A stretch of DNA of 64,000 nt, from the NCBI GenBank assembly GCA_034509495.1, contig CM067521.1, positions 19,959,984-20,023,983 on the forward strand, written 5' to 3'. A program made the translations under genes and the position numbers. The DNA is from Acestrorhynchus altus. Taxonomy: Eukaryota; Chordata; Actinopteri; Characiformes; Acestrorhynchidae. Within the stretch, counting starts at the first letter, position 1. Each line of letters opens with the position of its first letter. Below, one piece after another: positions 24,166-34,943 of the stretch. The notes below the pieces were generated by a model that made no database searches, was not told where the DNA came from, and worked only from the letters and a program-made list of their open reading frames with translations.

Positions 24166-24544
24166 TGAATGTCACAATACGCTTGTCAATATAGGGACAG
24201 AACTATTGTAAAATCTGCTCGACGCTTTACTTAAAGTGAATGAGACAGAGGGTAAGTGTGTGTAAGGGATGTGTAAGGAGTGTTTTAATGGCCGGACGCA
24301 GGGGGATGGGGTGGAGAGGTGGCCTACTCTGGCCTCACACTGGCCCAGCATTGGGGAAATGCAAGGTCAGAGAGCCAGTGCGGTCAGCAGATGCCACGGA
24401 GGCAGCGGCGGTCGTTCATCTCTCACCCATATGCAGCCCATTAGAATCATCTGCCCACCAAAAAAACAGATCTGCTACCTGCCGACCCCACTCAACATCT
24501 GTTTGCCGTGCATTAATTACAGCAGCTGGGGGAGAGAGACAGGG

Positions 24545-24565
24545 AGGGAGAGGGTGAGAGAGAGA

Positions 24566-24601
<36 letters not shown>
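24545..24601 (+). repeat. (GA)n microsatellite
   Basis: GA-rich, pure from about 24572. Confidence 0.9.
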
Positions 24602-24607
<6 letters not shown>

Positions 24608-24644
24608 GGTGCGAAGAAACCAAGCTTAATATAGTTTATCTGGA

Positions 24645-25345
24645 GGACCACACTAAGACTGGGTAGAGCCTCCCTTTGCTCTCAGAACAGCCAATTCTTC
24701 ATAACATGGATTCCACAAGATGTTGGTAATGTTCCTTTGAGATTCTGGTCCAGGTAGATGATTATTTTTCAGGCCTGACTTCATGCTTTGAATCTCTCAT
24801 TCTACCACATCCCAAATGTTCTAGTGGATTCAGATCAGGTGACTGAGAAAAACACTGAACTCGTTGTAATATTCTGCTTTGTGACATGGTGCATCATCAC
24901 TCTGGAAGTAGCCGTCAGGAGGTGGATCGTGATAAACTGTGGTCCTGAAGGGATGCGCATGGTCAGCAACAATACTCAAATAGTCTGTGGCATTCCAGCG
25001 ATAGCTGATTGGTGTTAACAGGCACAGAGTGGACCAAAGGGAACCTTCTCCACCATTACACCCTCCACTAACTTGGATTGTAAACAAAAGGCAGGTTCAA
25101 TCAATAGATTTATGCTGTTGGTGTCAAATTCAGACTCATCATTAAGCAGAAATCCAGATTCATCAGACCAGGCTATGTTTCTCTAGTCTTCATCTGTCCA
25201 GTTTTGGTGAGCCTGTGCCAAATAGAGGCTCAACTGTTTACGGCTGACAGAAGATGAACCTGACATGGTCTTCTGCTGTTGTAGCTCATCATCCTCACAG
25301 TTGCATTGTTGCAGTAAGTTGTACAGGGTGGGGTAAGAAAACTAA
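24645..25345 (-). pseudogene. Tc1/mariner transposon remnant with partial transposase
   Basis: On the minus strand 24830-25087 reads NATDYLSIVADHAHPF, TVYHDPPPDGYF and FQSDDAPCHKA. These match the Tc1 transposase core, whose second catalytic Asp lies in the FQQDNAPCHKA block. The Asp is kept but neighbouring residues are changed and about 700 bp of related sequence is broken by stops, so it is inactive. Known role: cut-and-paste at TA dinucleotides. Confidence 0.8.
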
Positions 25346-25379
25346 AGAAGACCCAGATATTGGTTCATAAAAGAAAATG

Positions 25380-25870
25380 AGAAGGAGCTGTTTGCTTTCT
25401 TTCTTTGCTCACAGTTTTCAAATTTCAGAATAAAAGGGATTATACAGATACAGACATAAATATCAGAAATAATAAAGGACATTCAGGTTAATTTTATTTT
25501 TTATTTTTCCGACAACTATGGAGTATTTTGAAGAACTTATTAAAAATATCTTTGTCAATCTAATCATTACAAAGAACTGCTGTTTCAGCACCAAAACACT
25601 CTGGATGGTCAATTTCCAACAGAATGTCTGAGATACAGTAAAAAGTTAAAAATAAATAAATAAATAAAACACAGTAAAATGTAGATGTAAGTTCGGTTTT
25701 GATCAAAACATGGCCAAATTCATACAAATATTCAAATTGTCTTTAATTTTCCATCTCAAATTAAGACAAATCTGAGTAACAACCTGAAAAGAACGATATC
25801 TGCTATGTGTGACTGTCTCCTATAAATACTTTTCTAAAAGTTTTAGTGAGTAAGGACCTAGAACCTAAGA
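25380..25870 (+). repeat. AT-rich interspersed repeat family C copy
   Basis: Its first part matches 18590-18720 and its second part (GTATTTTGAAGAAC, CATACAAATATT, GACTGTCTCCTATAA) matches 63600-63990 in the same order. Family not identified. Confidence 0.6.
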
Positions 25871-26149
25871 GATCTAAAAGGAGAGAGAGAGAGAGACAGA
25901 GAGAGAGAAGGAGGCATATGAGAGAGACATTAGAAAGAATGTTGGGGAAAGGAGGAGTAGAGAGAATATGGTGAGAGAGTATCAGTCCTCTGTGGCTGTA
26001 CGCTCCATATTCTGTTGGCTGGCGGTGCAGGGCGGCAGGACTGATGAGGCAGGCGTTAGTGTGTCACTGGGCCACGCCCTTCCACAGAACCCCCTTCAAG
26101 AGCACATAATAAATACACTCCATCATCATAGGCCCCAGGCGAGCACCAT

Positions 26150-26151
<2 letters not shown>

Positions 26152-26228
<77 letters not shown>
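26152..26228 (+). repeat. (CA)n microsatellite, about 76 bp
   Basis: Uninterrupted CA run. Confidence 0.97.
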
Positions 26229-26230
<2 letters not shown>

Positions 26231-26367
26231 CATACAGAGAGAAAGAGAAAGAGAGAGAGGAATTAATTATAGATGTACATCAAATTACTTTCATTACCTC
26301 TTGCGTTACCCTGATGGGACACACACAAAGAAGTGACTGATGGAACAGTATTTCTGTAACTCCTTAC

Positions 26368-26370
<3 letters not shown>

Positions 26371-26439
<69 letters not shown>
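26371..26439 (+). repeat. (CA)n microsatellite, about 68 bp
   Basis: Uninterrupted CA run only 140 bp after the previous one. Confidence 0.97.
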
Positions 26440-26441
<2 letters not shown>

Positions 26442-26523
26442 GAACTGCAAAAACACATTTTACACAGTGATCCTGGAAGCTTAACATCTTAATTTCTTTG
26501 AAAAGTCTTCGATGCAGCTCCAT

Positions 26524-26562
26524 TAGATAGGTGTTTCTAATAAAGTGTCCAGTGAGTGGAAG
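26524..26562 (+). mobile_element. Isolated Tc1-type terminal repeat remnant
   Basis: Reads GTGTTTCTAATAAAGTGTCC then AGTGAGTG, the terminal motif of the Tc1 family whose transposase fragment lies at 24645-25345. Only one end is seen. Confidence 0.5.
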
Positions 26563-26752
26563 TGAGCAAATATGAAATTCTGACCATAAAGTCCCAAAGA
26601 AAAAAGTACTGAAGTAACTGAAGACAGCTGGGTTTTTCAAGTGAACAAAGGAGAGAAAAAAAACTAAAAAAAGTGGAAAATCGAAATAAACATTCTGAAA
26701 TTTTTGGAAATGAAGCCATGTCTTCTCTGAGTATGAGCAGCGTGTTCAGGAC

Positions 26753-26754
<2 letters not shown>

Positions 26755-26806
<52 letters not shown>
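26755..26806 (+). repeat. (GA)n microsatellite with purine-rich flank
   Basis: Pure GA to 26806, then an A/G-rich tract to about 27030. Confidence 0.95.
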
Positions 26807-26809
<3 letters not shown>

Positions 26810-27299
26810 CAATGGAGAAAACAAGGGAAGAAGAAGAGAGAATAAGGGAGAGCAAGTGGACAGAAATAATGAGAACAATGACAATAAGAAAATGAGAAGA
26901 CAGAAAGAATCTTAAGAGAATAAATGAGTGTGAGAGAGCTAGAGAGGTAATAAATGAAAAGATGGAGAGACAAAGCAAGAGAAAATAGAGAGACTGAGAG
27001 AGACAGAAGAGAAAAGTGAGAGAGTGATGCAAGAATAAAGACTTGGTTATGGGGTTCTGCAGTGTCGGGCTCTGCTTCATTATCTAGTCACGCCTGTAGC
27101 TTTGACATTTCCGAACCTGTTACCCGACTTTTTAATCGGTGTGAAAAATTGACTAACGCTGCAAATCCTCACAGCTGCACTAAACCCTGACTGAACACCA
27201 TCTCCCTTCAGGACATAGCCCTCCCCTCTCAACATTTCTCCACTTCAGCTGGCATTATCAGACCAGAGAGAGCGAGAGACAGAAAGAGCTAGACACAGA

Positions 27300-27781
27300 C
27301 GCTGTATTTCCAAATGCATTCAGCAAGGTTGCTCCCATTGCTGACACAGATGTGCAAATGCACATACTGCTTGTCTAGTCCCTGTAGAGAAGTACTGGCA
27401 ATAGAATATGACTCTCAGGAGCAGATAAACATGAACCTGATGTCAGATGTGGGCTTCACGGATATAAAGCCGTCCAGCACTGAGCTGTGTAACAGTGGAA
27501 CTGTGTTATCTGGAGTGATGGCGCTTCAACCAATACTTTTGGGATGAGTGTGGGTGTTGGGGATGAGGCAGGGTGAAGATTATCCAATATCCTGCCCTCA
27601 CTAATGATCTTGCTGCTGAATGCAATCAAGTCTTCACAGCAATGCTCCAAAATCTTGTTTAAATCCTTCCCTGGACAGTAGAGACAGTTACTCCTACAAA
27701 GCAGGATAAACTCTTTTTAACACCACTGATTGCAGAAGAAACAATGAGCGTGTGTCCCAATATTTTTGTCCATACAGTGTA
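27300..27781 (+). mobile_element. Family A DNA transposon, fullest copy
   Basis: Runs from AAATGCATTCAGCAAGGTTG through CATTGCTGACACAGATGTGC, GAAGTACTGGCAATAGAATA, CAGTGGAACTGTGTTATCTG and GAATGCAATCAAGTCTTCAC to the end GTGTCCCAATATTTTTGTCC plus ATACAGTGTA. No transposase is encoded, so it is non-autonomous. Confidence 0.75.
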
Positions 27782-28999
27782 GATCATTAGAGAGACAGAG
27801 GTTGTGAAAGAAAGAGAGGGGACACCAATATACATTGTTTTATGACTTTTGATTTGATAATTTTCCTCACTGATTAAAGCAGCTTTACACAAGAAGAGGC
27901 ATTATTTAGTCCAAGACGCCCCCTACAGTTGGGAAGTATAATTAACTTTTGCTTCACTGCAGTAAAAACAAGTCATGCTTTGAGCTGTACAGCAGGACAC
28001 GTGCATTTGTTGACAAGCTGAGAGATACTGCGCGTGGACTGAGGCAGTAGATTAATATTACAGGATTTTACATAAATATGTTGTACAGTGTTAGACAGTT
28101 CTGGAAAAAGGTCTCCACCAAAGTCCAATAGTACAGTAACAGTGTTCCAAACTACAGTGAGAATGACAGAGATGCCATTCTCCCTGTTACAGTCAGCGGA
28201 GCATCAACAACTGCTGTGTGCAAACTGTATATTACTGTATCGGACATTATATTAATGAAAATTATATGAATGTAGAAATTTTATAATATCATATTAATCT
28301 TAATGTATAGGACAGCCGAGATGAACACAGAGGCAGCTGCAACAGTAATGCTCTTAATAGTGTCACATGTTTAATGACCTCAAGGCTTCTGTAGGTTTGA
28401 CAGCAGAGATAAATCAGCAGAACTCACACATGCAGAACCCAAAATGAGAAACTGTTCTGACCTGATTTAAAACCACCGTGAATCTGAAATTACAAGGTAT
28501 TTTCCTTCGACACTGTGATGTTCTTCCAGAAATGTCTCGGAGCCATATTGATGGGGACGTGAAGTCTGATATTATTGGTTAATATTATTTTGCTCCACCC
28601 ACTGATGCATGGTCATCTAAAATCAGATTTTGTTTTAGATGCAGTAGGAGGCATTTTGTAAAATTAAGAAGGAAATGCACAGGAGAATCCAAAACCAGCA
28701 AAAGTTCAGCTGAAATCTTCATTTAAGCACAAAAACAATATAAAAACAAAATATTCAGTAGCTGAAGAACCCGGGTTGAAGGCTCATCAGATTACTCCAA
28801 CTCTTTAGAAGAGCATTTAAAAAGCAGACCATCCAAAAATAAAACCCAGCAATTTACAAAAATAGCTCCATGTAAAATTTCCTCCACTGTACCAAAGAAA
28901 GACCCATGTAAAAGCACACTGTAAACACTAGATGGTAACTGGATACCATCAATGGAGCCTTAAAGGCGCCCTTAATTTTATTTTGTCATGCCATCTGCA
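27782..28999. other. Non-coding stretch, no gene recognised
   Basis: AT-rich DNA without a supported gene or repeat family. Confidence 0.5.
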
Positions 29000-29275
29000 G
29001 AAGGACAAAGACTTGGTGTAGTTGTGGATCACCAGTTATTATTCTCAACTCATGTTGCAAACGTAAACTGGTCGTGCAGATTTATCCTCTACATCACACA
29101 GAAAATTTGACCGTTTCTATCTAGACAGGCCTCTCAGGTGCTCGTTCAGTCTCTCGTCATTTCAAGACTTGACTACTGCAACTCGCTTCTGGCTGGACTT
29201 CCTATGCGGATCATCAGGCCCTTGCAACTGACCCAGAATGTGGCCGCATGGCTTGTCTTCAGTGTGTAAAGTATA
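29000..29275 (+). pseudogene. L2/CR1-type LINE reverse transcriptase 3' fragment
   Basis: One frame reads VVDHQLLFSTHVANV, SRQASQVLVQSLVISRLDYC then NSLLAGLP and PLQLTQNVAAWLVF, the conserved end of L2-like reverse transcriptases (the ISRLDYCNSLLAGLP block). A TGA interrupts it and the 5' part of the element is absent, as is usual for 5'-truncated LINE copies. Confidence 0.85.
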
Positions 29276-29574
29276 TCTGACAAATGTCAGCTATAAGAGA
29301 CATTAAAAAGATAGATCAGATCTGGTGAGAAGACTGAATATGGGCCATGTAACCTGCTGTGGGAACATAGCATATCTCTGAAATGAACATGAACATGTTC
29401 TAAAAGAAAGAAAAAACACCCAGAATTAAAAAATAATCTTAAGACTTTATTTCACATCCAGTTCTACTGGTTAATTCATTAGACAAAGGTTCTATATAGA
29501 AACATGACAGCTAACAGAACCACAGTTCAGAAACATTCAGATTCTCTATTTGTATGACATGAAGGCATTGATTC

Positions 29575-29780
29575 CATCGATTGGCCCTCATGTTCCCCAG
29601 ACCTGAATCCAATTGAGAACCTCTGGGACTCAACGTATTGGTGTATCAGACCACAGACTGTCCAGGAGCTTGGTCTGATCCAGGTCTGGTAGGACATCCC
29701 CTAGGAAACCCTCTGCAGGAGCATGCCCAAACATGGCAGGGATACAGGCATACAGGTCTGTAGGGGCCAAACACACTACT
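29575..29780 (+). pseudogene. Tc1/mariner transposase C-terminal fragment
   Basis: Plus-strand frame gives DWPSCSPDLNPIENLWD, the block holding the third catalytic acidic residue of Tc1-type transposases, followed by a degraded tail with stops. Confidence 0.85.
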
Positions 29781-30294
29781 GAGCAACTTTATGAATTGCT
29801 GTAATTAAATTCCCAGAAATTGAGAGCCTATGATCTCAATGTTTTACTCGGAGTCCAGCCCTTCATGGGTTAATGATTTCCATTTACTATTTACTATTGC
29901 TATGTTTGTTCTCAACTAATTACAGAATTTATATCAGTAAAGATTTTCAACATTCATTTTTTAGTCATCGAGATTTAAGTGTTTTCCTAATTTTTGGAGC
30001 AATGTACATTTTTTTAATTTTAATAAATAGTCATAGAATTAATTTTAGTATTACACAGAACCATTTTTCCTTATCATGCTAAATGTTCACACACCAAAAA
30101 GGCCAAAAAGGATATCATGTTTTGCTACAAAAGAAATGGACTGAAATGAAAATATTTTAAATAAATTAAAAAGGTGGCGCTTCGAATTTCCAGCAGAAGG
30201 TTGGGAGGCACTGACTCGGAGTAGGAGATAAGGGCAACTGCCACAATATTAAACCATACCTTTAATTCCATTTGATACAAAACACAATATTTTT

Positions 30295-30578
30295 TTACAC
30301 TGAACTGTCTTCTCTCTTTCCTTTGACCTGAACTGTCCCATTTTCTTCTGCTTGACTATGACTGTCTTCTTCCTCAACAGCAACATCACTTTCTTGCACC
30401 CCACACTGTCCTGTTGACTCCCGCAACTCAAGACTCTTCTCTTGGGCACGCTTGGCGTGGTCCAGCCGCCTATAATTAAAGAAGTTCATAGTGAAGAGGA
30501 ACAGGCCTGCGACCAACATCACGGCGCCACACAGATAGAACATATAGCTGTAGTCTCCGAACATGTCCACCAGAGCAC
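30295..30578 (-). CDS. slc16a7-like: MCT gene, last coding exon (TM12 and cytosolic tail)
   Basis: The acceptor ttttttttgcag precedes codons for ALVDMFGDYSYMF, the usual helix 11-12 connection of MCTs. The exon then gives helix 12, the FNYRRLDHAKR segment and a hydrophilic acidic tail ending SSV before TAA at 30295-30297. The tail shows no obvious similarity to a known motif. An ATTAAA hexamer lies on the minus strand at 30261-30266 and an AATAAA at 29446-29451; either could be a poly(A) signal, but neither is proven. Confidence 0.93.
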
Positions 30579-33500
30579 CTGCAAAAAAAAATATAATCAG
30601 AACAGTCAAATCACCAGTTAAAAAAAAGAACTAAATCAACAGTTAAAAACAGCCAAATAAACAATTAAAAAAGATAAAGCAACAGTTAAAAAAAGCTAAA
30701 TCAACGGTTAAAAAAAGAGTTAAATCAACAGTTAAAAAAAGAGTTAAATTAACAGTTAAAAACAGCCAAATAAACAATTAAAAAAGCTAAAGCAACAGTT
30801 AAAAAAAGCTAAATCAACAGATATAAAAAGAGTTAAATTAACAGTTAAAAACAGCTAAATCAACAGTTAAAATAGCTAAATCAACAGATAAAAAGCTAAA
30901 TAAACCGTTAAAAAAAAGAGTTAAATCAACAGTTAAAAACAACCAAATCAACAGTTAAAAAAGCTAAATCAACAGTTTAAAACAGCCAAATCAACAGTTA
31001 AAAAGCTAAATCAACATTTAAAAAAGCTAAATCAACAGTTAAAAACAGCCAAATCAACAGTTTAAAACAGCCAAATCAACAGTTAAAAAGCTAAATCAAC
31101 ATTTAAAAAAGCTAAATCAACAGTTAAAAACAGCCAAATCAACAGTTAAAAAAGCTAAATCAACAGTTAAAATAGCTAAGAAAGCATTAAGTCAATAGAT
31201 ATAAAAAGAGCTAAACCACCTTATAACAGTTAAAATCAACAGATAAATCAACAGCTACAGGAAAACAGAGGAAAGTCGAGGAAAACAGTAAAAAGCTTTA
31301 AAATGGCCCCTTTAACGTTAGCTCTGCTGATGTGCTTTAGTCCATGTCGGGAATCACACAGGCATGTCTAATAGAGGTCTCTGAAATAAAAGTGTGTGAT
31401 TATTTCATCATGCAGCAGTTTGCGTGATGCTGATTGCTCAGCTACACACTTCCACGCTTCTGGCCAAGCTTCTGACGTTGGCCTCGTAACTGCTGCTGAA
31501 CTAATGAAGCCTGCTTCAGACACAGACCCTGTCTTCACTTTGACTCTGTTCGGGGAGAGGGGGAACTGTGTCAATTAGGGTTTTTATTTCTTTACGTGTG
31601 GAATGGCTTCAGTTTTCATAATCCTGCCTGGAAATCGAACTAAACCAGCTCCACTTTCACTGGCTGAGCTCTGAGTAATGGGACTCATCTAACAAGACTG
31701 AAAACATTAGCTGTTATCTTGACTGGATATCTGGATCCACTTCGTTCCCAAATCAGGAACAGTCACACTTGAGCAGAGTTTTGGGACAATATAACTGCAA
31801 TTTACCCCCTGAAGTTCCCCCACAACAATACAAATGGGTTCTACGTGAGGAGTGTGATAAACAAGGCAGCACATTTACAAGAAGTATCAGCCGTGTTTCT
31901 GAAAAATAAACAACTGTATGAAAATAAGCCTTTCTTCTCCTGCTATTGTCCTACAAATGTTACCGTGATCCAAAAAGTGCTCCTAAACCCGGGAATGAAG
32001 AAGACATTCCTGACTGAATAGAGGTCCTCCGTCTTAATGGCATTTAGATGGAAGGCCTTATGCTTAAATGCTTAAGTTAGAAGACATTGTGAATGCATGG
32101 ACAAAAATACAGTCTGCTTATCACCCAACCCTAGTACTTGACCTCACTACTGTTCTTGTGTGGCTGAATGCAATCAAATCCACAAAGCACTATTCCAAAC
32201 TCTACGGTAAGGCCTTCTCAGAAGAGTAGAGACTGTTCCTGCTGAAACTTCCCAGGTTTCAGTTCTCCAGCAGACTCAAGGCAGTTGCACACCGACCAAC
32301 AAGTGGTACTGGGGGGCCGAAGGGCAGTTTTCAGGGCAGCTACACCAATTAAAACCCTGCTCCTAATGAGTCCTGCTGCTGCAAAGATGATAATGGGGGA
32401 GTTTCGTTTTTGCCCTTCGGTCTTGGCCACACCAAACAAAGCGGGCTATTTTGATTGATGGCGACGCCGCGTTGTTTCGGGGTGCGTGCCGATGCCCGGC
32501 ATCCTCGTTATGGCCGGCTCTTGATTGCCGATGCAGTAATTAGTCTCCATCTGTTGAAGTCACCTAGTTTTTTTCTGCCCTCGTTCCCTTCCCCTCACAT
32601 GTATTCATTGCTTAATTATCACACAGGTAAGGGCTTCTAATGAGTGGGGGGGGGGATGGATGAACCGAGATTCATTAAAAACCAGGAAAGCAAAAGGCTA
32701 ATTACTGCCATTTCCTCTCTTCTTCCTCATTAGGCTGACCCAGAGGTGTTGAGGGAGTGGCGTTCAGATGTCTGCGTAACAAGGAGATTGGGTACTTGGG
32801 GGATGTAATGACTCTGGCCCACCGGAGGAGAGTGCTGAATCTGTGTGTGTGAGATAATGTTTGTTTTCATACATTTTCAGGATGTGTATCGGTACAGACA
32901 ACTGCTTACCGAGGTCACAATTAAGGTTAGGTTTAGGAGAAGACAAGACCTTATTAGCACCAATACGAACTCTACACTTTATAATACATATGGGATATCA
33001 TACACACACACACACATCCTGACAGAGTTTAATAACAAGTAGGTGCTTATTTACTCTATTAAACACACACCTCAGTAGCTGGGTCTCACAGCAGATTCAA
33101 CGAAGCCCAGATACTTCCACCTCATTAAAGGAAAACTAGACAGAGTTGCCAGGTCCTCAATTATTACGCCGGCCAAAAGTAAAACAAAACTGCCCAAAGA
33201 AGTCCAATTTGGAACACTGAACAGGTGTCGAAGGCAGTGCACACTCATTAAAGGTATGCTACAACATGGCCTACCTTTCTGTGGTTAGGCAATTTCACAC
33301 CGGTTTCAATAACAACAATTGATCAAGCCAAGCAATGAAGTAAAATCTCACCACGTGTCAAAACAAGACCTCATCCAAAGTGTAAACACTGCAATGTGAG
33401 CGTCCATCTGTCCATTTGGCCGCGATAGTTCTTGAGAGAAAGACTTGTGAAGGGTGAAGTTCTTGTTATAATTGTCACAGATTCACATCAACCCTGCCAT

Positions 33501-34883
33501 TTTCCTTATATAGGTTGTCCTACTTTCATCCACTTCTGCTCTACAGACATTTTTATGTCTCATGTACATGTTCATCGGGGGTTGCTCGGATTCCTGAACT
33601 AGCCAGCCTACAACTTCCTGTAGGGATGAATGCTGAGCAGCCTAAGAATGTAATGGAGCTATATTAAATCTGTTGTATATTAGGAAAGTGTGGCGAGAAC
33701 AATGTTCTGAAACTTCAGCTATACTACTGTAAAAGGTCAAGAGTGCCCCTGTAAACATCAGCCATACTTTATCCCGTACGTAATGCAAACCTTCAACCAA
33801 GCTACTGTAAAATGACAGTCAAGCTACAGTTCAACTTCAACCAAGCTACTGTAAACCATCATTTATGTATGCTTCTCATTTTCTCACCGTAGTAGTATGA
33901 AGGGAATGTCTGTGGGGGAGGATGGACAGTTCAATATGTCTATCTTTCTATTACCATCAACACCAAAGTGCCAGATGTTTCTCCAACAGAAGAGCTCTTC
34001 TCCAATATGGAGTTCTGACCTATAAAACACGGTGTCATTTATTACAGTTCTACAGGAAGCTAAACCAAGAGCACCGCAAAATCCCTCTAATGGTTTTGCT
34101 TTGTTTTTGTTGGTGAAGAGCTTCGTTAATGACTTTCACAAAAAGCGCTGTGTGTGGTTCTCTCTTCCGTGTTTACATCCAGGAAATCAAAACAAAATCA
34201 AAGTGTTCCTGAAAAGATGGGACTCTTCAGAAGGTGAAGCATTTCCAAACCACAGAGGAAGCCTGTTTAATCACAGAGCATCTCAAAATACATGAGAAAG
34301 AAAACAGAAAGACACACAGCGTATAAGGGAAAAGGAGAACCAGGATAACATTCAGCTTAGTTTTCATATTTTTGTATTGGATTTTGTATTATTTTTTAAC
34401 AATTATTAGCCAAAAGCAAAAACAAGGCCAAGCAAGATTCACAAAGCTTTCCTAAGAAATTTTTTTAAATGTGATTGTAAAAACATTTTGCGATTTGTAA
34501 AAGCAGCCATTTGTGCATTATACAGCTTATCTTAAAGCATTTTTAATTTTCCATTATTTCATTAAATCTGTGCAATATTGAAAAAAATAGCACCAAAATA
34601 AGTGTCAAATTTCAGTAAACAAGAACTGGAGGAAAAAAGAAACAAAAAAAAACATTCCTTGTAAAATCTGTCACCTGTTGTGTGATGTTTAGGAACAATT
34701 ATTACAAACACTTTTAATCCACTTAAATATAACATTATTTGTAGTAACAGAGTTATTTAAACTAACCATTTAGAGGCTGGCTTTGTGATCTCTTACAGTC
34801 TAAGACCAGTGTGAGGCTGTCATAAGATGAATAAGTTAAGAACATATATATTTTAAAGAATTTTAGTTGAAAGATTAAAAATA

Positions 34884-34943
<60 letters not shown>

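Noticed and set aside
30600..31260. Possible CRISPR-like array of regular AT-rich repeats
   Set aside because: There are no unique spacers, the unit varies in length, and it lies in a vertebrate intron: a minisatellite.
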